From: an uncultured Oscillospiraceae bacterium
GTDB taxonomy: Bacteria; Bacillota; Clostridia; Oscillospirales; Oscillospiraceae
Length of the DNA stretch: 34,436 bases
Direction of reading: 5' to 3'
NCBI GenBank assembly: GCA_947624585.1
Contig: CANQKZ010000014.1
Coordinates: 1 to 34,436 of the forward strand
Shown here: in pieces, positions 7,144 to 14,536 of the stretch
Numbering within the stretch: the first letter of the stretch is position 1
How the letters are laid out: every line of letters starts with the position of its first letter
Position numbers and translations under genes: made by a program
Notes under the pieces: model-generated
Told to the model about the DNA's origin: nothing
Database searches by the model: none
What the model saw: only the letters and a program-made list of their open reading frames with translations

Positions 7144-7310
7144 TACTTAAGCGACGGGCATTCCCATTCCGCGCCGCCCCTCCTCTATGTCCATCGGGTA
7201 GTTGTCATAGGGCGGGACTCCGGGTCCGGTACTCCGGGAACCTGTCGGACGGGTCCCTCTTCCCGAAGAAGGACGCGGTATACTCCTTCGTCCCAATTAT
7301 CCTTCGGTCA
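7144..7310 (-). pseudogene. Possible decayed gene remnant (unassigned)
   Basis: On the minus strand one frame reads TKEYTASFFGKRDPSDRFPEY, then shifts to a second frame that reads PGVPPYDNYPMDIEEGRRGMG and ends at TAA by the MITE. The composition looks protein-like but there is no start, no ribosome-binding site and no family match. It may be the end of a frameshifted gene or chance. Confidence 0.2.
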
Positions 7311-7339
7311 TTGATTTTCCCGCCGATTTGCTGTATACT
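7311..7339 (+). promoter_or_regulatory. Promoter of the GH2 gene
   Basis: TTGATT (7311-7316), 17-bp spacer, TATACT (7334-7339), 31 bp before the ATG. Confidence 0.65.
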
Positions 7340-7370
7340 GGAACCATCAAGACAGAACGGAGGCGGCAAA

Positions 7371-9029
7371 ATGGACTGGAACGATCACTATCCGAGACCC
7401 ATGATGCGGCGCGCGAGCTTTTTTCCCCTGGGCGAGGGGTGGACGCTGAACGGGAGGCCCATCCGCGTGCCCTTTCCGCCGGAAGCGCGGCTCTCCGGGT
7501 TTCAGGGGCAGGTGACGGACGACCTGGAATACCGGGTGCGCTTCACCCTCCCGGAGGGGTTTCTGACGGAGGGGCGGCGGCTCCTGCTCCACTTCGGGGC
7601 GGTGGACCAGGCGGCGGAGGTCACTGTAAACGACCGGCCCGCCGGGCGGCACGAGGGCGGGTATCTGGCCTTCTCGGCGGACATCACCGGGCTCGTCCGC
7701 CGGGGCGTAAACGATCTGCGGGTGCTGGCGCGGGACACCCTCTCCCCGGCGTACCCCTACGGCAAGCAGTCGAAGAAGCCCCACGGGATGTGGTATACGC
7801 CCGTCTCCGGCATCTGGCAGACGGTGTGGCTGGAGGCGGTTCCGAAAACCGGCGCCGTCCGCTCCCTCCGGTCGGTCCCCGACCTCACCGGCGTGACGCT
7901 GACGGTGGACACGGACGCGCCCTACACCGTGACGGTGCCCGCCGCCGGACTGCGGGTGGAGTCGAAGGAGAAGACGCTTCGTCTGGACCTGCCCGCCCCG
8001 CGTCTCTGGACGCCGGAGGACCCGCATCTCTACGAATACACCGTGGAGACGGCCACGGACCGGGTGGAGAGCTACTTCGCCCTGCGCACGGTGACCCTGC
8101 GGGAGGTGACGGGCCGGACGCGCCTGTGCCTCAACGGGGAGCCGGTCTTCCTCCACGGGGTGCTGGACCAGGGGTATTTTGAGGACGGCCTCTTCCTGCC
8201 GGAGACGCCGGAGGGGTATGAGGCGGACATCCGGCGCATGAAAAACCTGGGCTTCAACTGCCTTCGCAAGCACGTGAAGCTGGAGCCGGAGGCGTTTTAC
8301 GCGGCCTGCGACCGGCTGGGGATGCTGGTGATGCAGGACATGGTCAACGCCGGGGAGTATCGCTATATGCGGGACACCGTCCTCCCCACCCTGGGCTTCA
8401 CCCGCCGCGACGACAAAAAGGCCGTGGTCACACAGCGCCAGACGGAGCGGTTCGAGGCCAACGTCCGGGGGACCATCGAGCGGCTCCGGTCCCACCCATG
8501 CGTCGTGGGCTACACGATTTTCAACGAGGGCTGGGGCCAGTACGACTCGGACCGGCTCTACCGTGCCTGTAAGGAGGCGGACCCCACCCGGTTTATTACC
8601 TCCACCTCCGGGTGGTTCGCCCAGAGGGAGTCCGACGCCAGGGACGTACACGTCTACTTCAAAACGAAGGTCCTGAAGCCCGCGAAGCCCGGTCGGCTCC
8701 TGCTCCTGTCCGAGTGCGGGGGCTTCTCCCGCCGGGTGGAGGGCCACGTAATGGGGGGACGCCGCAACTACGGCTACGGCCGACGCCAGGACTCCGAGGC
8801 GGAGCTGACCGCCAAAATCGCGGATATGTACAACCGCACGGTCCTGCCCTCCATGGACAACGGCCTTGCCGGGTGCGTATACACACAGCTTTCCGACGTG
8901 GAGGGCGAGACCAACGGCCTCTACACCTACGACCGCCAGGTCCGCAAGGTGGACCCCGCCGCCATGCTGGAGATCGCCAAGCAGCTCCGGGTGAGGTTCG
9001 ACAATCTGGTGGGGAGGAAGATGTACTGA
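7371..9029 (+). CDS. Glycoside hydrolase family 2 beta-glycosidase
   Basis: A 552-residue GH2 enzyme without a signal peptide, so probably cytoplasmic. An N-terminal jelly-roll sugar-binding domain (about 1-165, with VTVNDRPAGRHEGGYLAFSADIT) and an Ig-like part lead to the TIM barrel from about residue 250 (FLHGVLDQGYF, RRMKNLGFNCLRKHVK). Glu386 in FNEGWGQYD is the likely acid/base and Glu448 in LLLSECGGF the likely nucleophile. The family includes beta-galactosidases, beta-glucuronidases and beta-mannosidases, and the substrate cannot be fixed here. ATG at 7371 is chosen over the upstream frame because of the GGAGGCGG site and the promoter at 7311-7339. It is a single-gene unit, and its TGA is the first base of element R3. 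Confidence 0.92.
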   Translation: MDWNDHYPRPMMRRASFFPLGEGWTLNGRPIRVPFPPEARLSGFQGQVTDDLEYRVRFTLPEGFLTEGRRLLLHFGAVDQAAEVTVNDRPAGRHEGGYLAFSADITGLVRRGVNDLRVLARDTLSPAYPYGKQSKKPHGMWYTPVSGIWQTVWLEAVPKTGAVRSLRSVPDLTGVTLTVDTDAPYTVTVPAAGLRVESKEKTLRLDLPAPRLWTPEDPHLYEYTVETATDRVESYFALRTVTLREVTGRTRLCLNGEPVFLHGVLDQGYFEDGLFLPETPEGYEADIRRMKNLGFNCLRKHVKLEPEAFYAACDRLGMLVMQDMVNAGEYRYMRDTVLPTLGFTRRDDKKAVVTQRQTERFEANVRGTIERLRSHPCVVGYTIFNEGWGQYDSDRLYRACKEADPTRFITSTSGWFAQRESDARDVHVYFKTKVLKPAKPGRLLLLSECGGFSRRVEGHVMGGRRNYGYGRRQDSEAELTAKIADMYNRTVLPSMDNGLAGCVYTQLSDVEGETNGLYTYDRQVRKVDPAAMLEIAKQLRVRFDNLVGRKMY

Positions 9030-9189
9030 TACTAATATTCAATTAAAACGAGACACCGAGCGGCGAGGATTTTTTGCGTCAGACGGGGAAGAACGCGCAG
9101 GGAATACTGTATGTATTTCCAAGCGGTCTGACGAAGTATGACGCAAAAAAGACCGCCGCAAATGTCTTATTTTGATTGATTATTAGTAT
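9029..9189 (+). mobile_element. Palindromic MITE-like element, copy R3, abutting the GH2 stop codon
   Basis: 161 bp from ATACTAATATTCAATTAAAA to ATTGATTATTAGTAT, with the same internal fold-back and centre as R2. Its first A is the last base of the GH2 stop TGA. Confidence 0.82.
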
Positions 9190-9227
9190 GAACTGTCTTT
9201 TAGTCATATCCCGCCGGAAATTATAAA

Positions 9228-9287
9228 GAACCTCCGAACAGATCGAATCGTCAGGACCGGCGCGGCGATTTGTTCGGAGGTTCCCTT
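9228..9287. terminator. Hairpin terminator after GH2/R3
   Basis: GAACCTCCGAACA (9228-9240) pairs with TGTTCGGAGGTTC (9271-9283) across a 30-nt loop, followed by CCTTTT. The reverse side also has a T-rich tail. Confidence 0.6.
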
Positions 9288-9293
9288 TTCACA

Positions 9294-9325
9294 AAAAAGA
9301 GCGGCCGGACGCCCGTCCGGCCGCT
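9294..9325 (-). terminator. Rho-independent terminator of the xpaC-telA-lemA-TPM cluster
   Basis: On the minus strand AGCGGCCGGACG and CGTCCGGCCGCT (9300-9325) form a 12-bp stem with a 2-nt gap, followed by CTTTTTTG. Confidence 0.8.
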
Positions 9326-9330
9326 TGTGT

Positions 9331-10293
9331 CTATCTTCTGCCTCCGAAGCTTCCGCCGGAGCGGCCTCCGCCGGATCTGCCGCCGAAGGAGCCTCCGCCG
9401 AAGCCGCCGCCTCTGCCGGAGCGGCCTCCGAAGCCGCCGCCGGATCTGCCGCCGCCGCTGGGCGGGCGGTAGGAGGGACGGGAGGACGGGCGCGGCCTGT
9501 AACCGCCTCCGCCGCCGAAGCCTCCGCCGGGTGGGGGAGGCGGAGGCGGGGGCCCGCGCCAGCGTCTGTAGGGGTGGGAGGTGAAGATGAACCAGGGGTA
9601 GTAGCGGGGGATGGGCATACCCATGGACATATAGTAGCCCCGGTACCGCCGCCTGTCGTTGCCGAAGATGATCACGAGGACAATGACGAAGAAGAGGATG
9701 ACGAAGATGTTCCGGAAGAGGAACCCCAGCACCAGCCCCAGAAGGCTGACGCCGGTGGCGACGCCGGACGCGCCGGAGCTCCCGTACCCCGGGCCCGGGA
9801 CGGCCCCGCCGGAGACCTCGCCGTAGGTGTCCTCATACCAGCCGGCCAGCTTGCCCACCAGCTTTGTCACGGCTTTGTCGTACTTGCCGCCGTCAAAGTC
9901 GTCCCAGAAATATTTGTCCAGGTACCGGTTCATGTCGTCGGAGGTGAAGAGGGAGTCGATCTCCGTGCCCACGGTCATGCCGCCCCGGCCCTCCTTGGGG
10001 GAGACAACCAGCAGCATCCCACGGGGGGACAGGCTCCACTCGTTGAAGAGGCTCACCGCGTATTCGTCGGCGTAGACGTCCCCGAAGTAGTTGACGAACA
10101 CCACCACGATGTGGGCCCCGTAGTTGGCCTCCAGCGTCTCGTTGACGCGCACCACCTCGTCCACCGTGTCCTGGCTGAGAAGCCCCGTCTCGTCGGTGAC
10201 GTAGAACGCCTCGCTGGGCTCCAGCGCCAGGGCGGGGAGGGCGGCGCACAGCGTCAGAAAAAGCGCCAGAAAAAGGGTAACAGCTTTTTTCAA
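9331..10293 (-). CDS. TPM-domain (YgcG-like) membrane protein with Gly/Arg-rich tail
   Basis: A secreted N-terminal TPM domain follows the signal peptide (AVTLFLALFLTLCAALPALA): YVTDETGLLS, GAHIVVVFVNYFGDVYADEY and GMLLVVSPKEGRGGMTVGTE are typical. About residues 180-215 hold one or two membrane segments. The cytoplasmic tail has a run of eight prolines and many GGG/GR/GF units. I prefer the TTG at 10293 (GAGGTGG 5 nt upstream) over the GTG at 10302, which lacks a site. The gene begins 10 bp after the lemA-like stop, so the two are co-transcribed. LemA-TPM pairs recur in many bacteria and are linked to envelope quality or stress, but the molecular role is unsettled. Confidence 0.85.
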   Translation of the reverse strand: MKKAVTLFLALFLTLCAALPALALEPSEAFYVTDETGLLSQDTVDEVVRVNETLEANYGAHIVVVFVNYFGDVYADEYAVSLFNEWSLSPRGMLLVVSPKEGRGGMTVGTEIDSLFTSDDMNRYLDKYFWDDFDGGKYDKAVTKLVGKLAGWYEDTYGEVSGGAVPGPGYGSSGASGVATGVSLLGLVLGFLFRNIFVILFFVIVLVIIFGNDRRRYRGYYMSMGMPIPRYYPWFIFTSHPYRRWRGPPPPPPPPGGGFGGGGGYRPRPSSRPSYRPPSGGGRSGGGFGGRSGRGGGFGGGSFGGRSGGGRSGGSFGGRR

Positions 10294-10303
10294 AGGGACC
10301 ACC

Positions 10304-10915
10304 TCACTGGAATTTCTTGGGCGGGTTCACGCCCAGAAGGCCGCCGAAGAGGCTGGCGGGGAACCGGTCGAAGGTCTTCTCCGTGAATTCCTCCACCGCC
10401 TCGTTGTACCCCGCGTGGTTCGCGGCGCCCTGGGCGCCCTCGAATTGGTTGACGTAATATTCCACATCCGCCGCGTCCTGTTCCGAAAGCTCCAGGGACA
10501 GGAGCTTGTCGCGGAGGGCGGCGAAAGAATCCCGCATCAGGGCGTTGGCCCCGGCGTAGAAGGAGATATCCCGGCCCTCCATGGCGTCCATCAGGAAGGA
10601 GCGGTCCACCCGGAGCTGCCCGGTCTCCTCCACGGCGGCGTCGTATTTGGCGCCCACGGAGATGAGCCCCAGGGCGGCGTCGCCCGCGTCCTCCAAATAG
10701 TCCGCCACGGCCCCCCGGCCCTCCACGCCGGTGAAGAACTGCTCCTCCACCTTGTCCACGGCGAGCCGGAGACTCCGCGCGGAGCCCAGGGGGACGCCGA
10801 AGACCAGCGCCAGCGCCAGAACGGCGGCGGCGAAGCGGCGGCTTTGGAAGAGGCCGCCCATAATGCCCTCCCGAGGGGCGGGATCGGGGGCCTGCGCCCG
10901 CGCGGCGGCGCTCAC
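10304..10915 (-). CDS. LemA-like membrane-anchored protein
   Basis: A 203-residue protein: a short N-terminus, one membrane segment (FAAAVLALALVFGVPLG, about 28-45), then an extended alpha-helical domain. The end AGYNEAVEEFTEKTFDRFPAS fits the LemA pattern YN-x-V...FP. It is divergent from textbook LemA and lacks the usual closing motif. Its GTG start overlaps the telA stop by 4 bases (GTGA), a sign of coupled translation. The TPM gene follows directly, matching the common lemA-ygcG pairing. Confidence 0.7.
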   Translation of the reverse strand: MSAAARAQAPDPAPREGIMGGLFQSRRFAAAVLALALVFGVPLGSARSLRLAVDKVEEQFFTGVEGRGAVADYLEDAGDAALGLISVGAKYDAAVEETGQLRVDRSFLMDAMEGRDISFYAGANALMRDSFAALRDKLLSLELSEQDAADVEYYVNQFEGAQGAANHAGYNEAVEEFTEKTFDRFPASLFGGLLGVNPPKKFQ

Positions 10916-12072
10916 CGGTTGATCTCCAGGAGCTTGGCCCGCAGGTCAGACTCGATCCTGCCCAGCTCCGCCTCGGCCTGGCGGCGCTTGGCGGCGCCCT
11001 CCACCTGGATGGTGCGGACCTCCTCCAGCGTCTCGATGAGGGACTGGTTGGTGGCCTTCAGCGTCTCGATGTCCACCACGCCCCGTTCGGACTCCTTCGC
11101 GATCTCCACGGTGTTCATCTTCAGCATCTCCGCATTCCGGCGCAAAAGCTCGTTGGTCATGTTTGTCACCTCCCGCTGGGCCTGCATGGCCTGCTGGGAG
11201 TGGGCCTGGCCCAGGGCGAGGACCATCTGGCTCTTCCAGAGGGGGATGGTGTTCACCAGGGATGTCTGTATCTTTTCCACCATCAGGGTGTCGTTATTCT
11301 GGATGAGGCGGATCTGGGGGGACATCTGGACGGAGATCATCCGCGTCAGCTCCAAATCGTGGATCTTCTTGTCGAAGCGGGTGATCATGTTCTGGTAGTC
11401 GTTGACCGCCTGGGCGTCCTCGGGAAGGCCCGACGCCTGGGCCTTGGCCTGGAGCCTGGGGAGCTCCACGGTCATGCACTCGTTGAGCTTCTTCTTCCCG
11501 GCCAGGATGTACATGGTCAGCTCCTTGTAGTAGGCCAGGTTCAGGTCGTACATCTTGTCCAGGGTCGCCACGTCCTTGAGGAGGGTGATCTGGTGCTGCT
11601 CCAGCATCCCGGCGATCTTGTCCACGTTGACCTCCGCCTTGTCGTACTGGGCCTTGATGGAGGCGATCTGTTTGTCCATCTTCTTCTTGAAGCCGAAGAG
11701 GCCCTTCTTCTCCTCCTCGCCGTAGTTGAAGCCCTTCAGCTCCACCACAAGGTCCGAGAGCATATCGCCCACCTTGCCCATGTCCTTGGTACGGACGTTC
11801 TGCAGGGTGGTGCCGGAGAAGTCGGCGATGTTCTTCTGGCTGGCCGCGCCGTACTGGAGGATGGCGTTGGAGTCGGTGATGTCGATCTTTTTCGAAAATT
11901 CCTCCACCGCCTTCAGCTCCTCCGGGGACAGCTGGCTCTCCTCGTGCTGAGTGGCGGAGACGGCGGGCTCCTGGGGCTTCGGCATGGCGGCGGCGGCCGC
12001 CGCCTGCTGGTCGGCGGGGGTCGTGGGGGTCGCGTTGAATGTGAGGGTGGGGACATATTCCTGTTCGCTCAT
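10912..12072 (-). CDS. telA: Toxic anion resistance protein TelA family
   Basis: A 386-residue, soluble, largely helical protein of the TelA family (PF05816). Typical stretches are ILQYGAASQKNIADFSGTTL (about 73-92), GMLEQHQITLLKDVATLDKM and LIQNNDTLMVEKIQTSLVNT, plus a coiled-coil C-terminus rich in Glu, Arg and Lys. The family is named for tellurite resistance, but the real role is probably envelope stress or membrane-associated. ATG at 12072 has an AAAGG about 10 nt upstream. It follows xpaC, a common partner, but a MITE (R4) lies in the 235-bp gap, so the two may be separately expressed: TATAAT on the minus strand near 12107 could be a -10. Confidence 0.93.
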   Translation of the reverse strand: MSEQEYVPTLTFNATPTTPADQQAAAAAAMPKPQEPAVSATQHEESQLSPEELKAVEEFSKKIDITDSNAILQYGAASQKNIADFSGTTLQNVRTKDMGKVGDMLSDLVVELKGFNYGEEEKKGLFGFKKKMDKQIASIKAQYDKAEVNVDKIAGMLEQHQITLLKDVATLDKMYDLNLAYYKELTMYILAGKKKLNECMTVELPRLQAKAQASGLPEDAQAVNDYQNMITRFDKKIHDLELTRMISVQMSPQIRLIQNNDTLMVEKIQTSLVNTIPLWKSQMVLALGQAHSQQAMQAQREVTNMTNELLRRNAEMLKMNTVEIAKESERGVVDIETLKATNQSLIETLEEVRTIQVEGAAKRRQAEAELGRIESDLRAKLLEINR

Positions 12073-12122
12073 AGTATCTCTGCCTTTCTGTTTCGCAAAT
12101 TATTATATGAATGGGGAAGCTT

Positions 12123-12283
12123 ATACTAATATTCAATCAAAGCAAGACATTTGCGACGGTCTTTTTCGCGTCAAGCTTCGTCATACGGCTTGGAAATACA
12201 TACAGTATTCCCGGCGCTACCTTCCTCGCTTGACACGAAAAATCCTCGCCGCTCGGTGTCTTCTTTTAATTGAACATTAGTAT
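12123..12283 (-). mobile_element. Palindromic MITE-like element, copy R4 (inverted)
   Basis: 161 bp with the same termini, in the opposite orientation to R1, R2, R3 and R5. It sits between xpaC and telA, otherwise commonly adjacent genes. Confidence 0.82.
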
Positions 12284-12307
12284 GAAAATTGTTCCGGGCG
12301 GGGCGTA

Positions 12308-12955
12308 TCACACCTCGAAATCCTTTCCCGTCAGCCCCTCGCGCTTGAGCATGGACTCCAGAACGGTGATGTCCGTCTCGATGTCCAAAGCCTCGTTGGC
12401 GAAGAGGGCGTCGTACTGCTTTCTGTAGGCCGCCACGGTGGTGTCCAGGATGTCCTCGATGCGCCGGAGGGTTCCGGTGACGTTCTCGCCGGTCCCCCGC
12501 TCGCTCATGCGGTCGTAGGCGTTCAAAAGCTTCACGGTGGTGGGCAGGTAGTAATTGGCAAACCGTCTTATCTGGGGCGCGTCCTGGGGGTCTTCCCGGA
12601 CATCGGCGAAGATCTTCTCGGTGAGGTCCGCGATCTCGTCCACCCGGTCCCGGACCGAGGGCTCCCGGGCGGTGTCCCGGAGGCGCCGAAGCTCCGATAC
12701 GGCCCGGCGGCCCTCCCGCACCAGGGCGTCCACCTCCCCGTCGCCGGTGGGCTCCGGCTCGGGCTCGGGGACCTCCACCTCCTGGTCATGACCGGGGAAG
12801 AGCATATCCAGGAGGGCGAAGGTCACGGCCAGCGCCCCGATGAGCGCCGCGAAGTGCCACAGCTTATACAGCGGCAGGAAAAGGCACCACAGAAGACACA
12901 CCGCCGCCGTCCCGTAGAGGGGCAGAGGGGAACGGACGCGCACAGTTTTTTTCAC
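12308..12955 (-). CDS. xpaC: XpaC-family membrane protein (5-bromo-4-chloroindolyl phosphate hydrolysis family)
   Basis: A 215-residue protein with two membrane segments at the N-terminus (about 12-30 and 34-52), a short acidic EVPEPEPEPT linker and a helical cytoplasmic domain. The core RRFANYYLPTTVKLLNAYDRM is characteristic of XpaC (PF10112). Start is GTG at 12955 with GGAGG 8-10 nt upstream. The family name comes from a Bacillus phenotype; a true hydrolase activity is not established. It pairs with telA in many Firmicutes. It has its own consensus promoter. Confidence 0.85.
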   Translation of the reverse strand: MKKTVRVRSPLPLYGTAAVCLLWCLFLPLYKLWHFAALIGALAVTFALLDMLFPGHDQEVEVPEPEPEPTGDGEVDALVREGRRAVSELRRLRDTAREPSVRDRVDEIADLTEKIFADVREDPQDAPQIRRFANYYLPTTVKLLNAYDRMSERGTGENVTGTLRRIEDILDTTVAAYRKQYDALFANEALDIETDITVLESMLKREGLTGKDFEV

Positions 12956-13002
12956 AGGCCGGACCTCCTTCGCTGGATCCTTTGAGATAAAATACCACTT
13001 TT

Positions 13003-13031
13003 ATTGTAGCGGTTTACACAGGAAATGTCAA
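13003..13031 (-). promoter_or_regulatory. Promoter of xpaC
   Basis: TTGACA (13026-13031), 17-bp spacer, TACAAT (13003-13008) on the minus strand. Confidence 0.75.
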
Positions 13032-13056
13032 GCCCGCGCACGCCGTTTTCGGCAAA

Positions 13057-14331
13057 TCACCGCTTATACTCGAACTCGATGCCGCAGACGCTGACGGTGT
13101 CGCCCTCCTCCACGCCCAGCTCCTCCAGGCGGTCGAAGACGCCCCGCTCCCGCAGGGTCCGGTCGAAATACATCCGGGACTCGTAGTCCCCGAAGTTGAC
13201 GTTCTGCACCAGGCGCTCCGCCCAGCCGCCGTCCACGTACCAGACGCCGTCCTCCCGGTTGATGGCCGGGTCGGGCAGCTCCGTCTCCCGCTCCGGCTCC
13301 ACGTACTCGGGCTCGAAGACCGCGATGGGGGGCAGGCCGGCCAGGCGGTAGGCGATGGCCCGGGTCAGCTCCTCGGTGCCCATGTGGGCGGCGGCGGAGA
13401 TGCGGAAAAATTCCATCCCGGCCTCTTTGACGCGGTTCTCCAGGCGCTCCAGATTGGCTCGGGACTCCCCGTCCAGCAGGTCGCACTTGTTGGCGGCCAC
13501 CATCATGGGGCGGGAGGCCAGGACCGGGGAGTACTCCCGGAGCTCCCGGTTGATGATGTCGAAGTCCTCCACCGGGTCCCGGCCCTCCCGGCCCGACACG
13601 TCCACCACGTGGACCGTCAGGCGGCACCGGTCGATGTGCCGCAGGAAGTCGTGGCCCAGGCCCGCGCCCTCGCTGGCGCCCTCGATGATGCCGGGGATGT
13701 CCGCCATCACGAAGCTCCGGCCCTCCCCGGCGTAGACCACGCCCAGGTTGGGGAAGAGGGTGGTGAAGTGGTAGTCCGCGATCTTGGGCCGCGCCCTGCT
13801 CACCACGGACAGCAGGGTGGATTTGCCCACGTTGGGAAAGCCCACCAATCCCACGTCGGCCAGGAGCTTCAGCTCTAAGACGATCTCCCGCTCCGCTCCC
13901 GGCAGGCCCGCCTTGGCGAAGCGGGGGCACTGGCGGGTGGGGGTGGCGAAGTGGGAGTTGCCCCAGCCGCCGGAGCCGCCTTTGGCGGCGATAAATCTGT
14001 CGCAGGCCGACATATCCGCCATGACGGCGCCGGTCTCCTTGTCACGAACGACGGTGCCCACGGGCACACGGATCAGCAGGTCCTCGCCCCGCTTGCCGGT
14101 ACACCGCTTGCCGGAGCCGTCCATGCCGTTCCCGGCGGCGTACTTGCGTTTGTAGCGGAAGTCCATCAGCGTGGACATATTGGGGTCCGGCAGGAGCACC
14201 ACGTCCCCGCCGTCGCCGCCGTCGCCGCCGTCCGGTCCCCCGGCGGCCACATATTTTTCTCGGTGGAAGGCCACGGCCCCGTTGCCGCCCTTCCCGGCCT
14301 TTACCTCGATCGTCGCTTTGTCTACAAACAT
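13057..14331 (-). CDS. obg: GTPase Obg (CgtA)
   Basis: A complete 424-residue Obg GTPase for late 50S ribosome assembly and stress signalling. The Gly-rich Obg fold covers about 1-158 (MFVDKATIEVKAGKGGNGAV). The G domain shows GFPNVGKST (G1), DIPGIIEGASEGAGLG (G3 and switch), NKCD (G4) and SAA (G5). A C-terminal OCT domain of about 80 residues ends the protein, as in Gram-positive Obg. ATG at 14331 has AAGGA about 10 nt upstream. It is divergent from murJ and has its own promoter. It lies alone here, without the rplU-rpmA neighbours seen in many genomes. Confidence 0.97.
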   Translation of the reverse strand: MFVDKATIEVKAGKGGNGAVAFHREKYVAAGGPDGGDGGDGGDVVLLPDPNMSTLMDFRYKRKYAAGNGMDGSGKRCTGKRGEDLLIRVPVGTVVRDKETGAVMADMSACDRFIAAKGGSGGWGNSHFATPTRQCPRFAKAGLPGAEREIVLELKLLADVGLVGFPNVGKSTLLSVVSRARPKIADYHFTTLFPNLGVVYAGEGRSFVMADIPGIIEGASEGAGLGHDFLRHIDRCRLTVHVVDVSGREGRDPVEDFDIINRELREYSPVLASRPMMVAANKCDLLDGESRANLERLENRVKEAGMEFFRISAAAHMGTEELTRAIAYRLAGLPPIAVFEPEYVEPERETELPDPAINREDGVWYVDGGWAERLVQNVNFGDYESRMYFDRTLRERGVFDRLEELGVEEGDTVSVCGIEFEYKR

Positions 14332-14361
14332 AGTGTTCCATCCTTCTTTCGATTTGTCCTT

Positions 14362-14390
14362 ATCATATCAGAAAACCCGCCGGTTTTCAA
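14362..14390 (-). promoter_or_regulatory. Promoter of obg
   Basis: TTGAAA (14385-14390), 17-bp spacer, TATGAT (14362-14367) on the minus strand. Confidence 0.7.
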
Positions 14391-14449
14391 GTGCGGCGTG
14401 TATTTACAAAATATTAAAGGATAATGTGCCACTACATGGGGTATTTCAG

Positions 14450-14478
14450 TTGATATTTTACGCAAGATGTGCTAAAAT
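14450..14478 (+). promoter_or_regulatory. Promoter of the polysaccharide operon
   Basis: TTGATA (14450-14455), 17-bp spacer, TAAAAT (14473-14478), 58 bp before the murJ start. Confidence 0.6.
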
Positions 14479-14536
14479 ACAAAATTGGGTCAACGTGTAT
14501 ACTATATTCAAAGAGAAAAACGGGAGATGAAAAGCG

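Noticed and set aside
10293-10302. GTG at 10302 as the start of the TPM gene
   Set aside because: No ribosome-binding site before it; the TTG at 10293 has GAGGTGG at the right distance.
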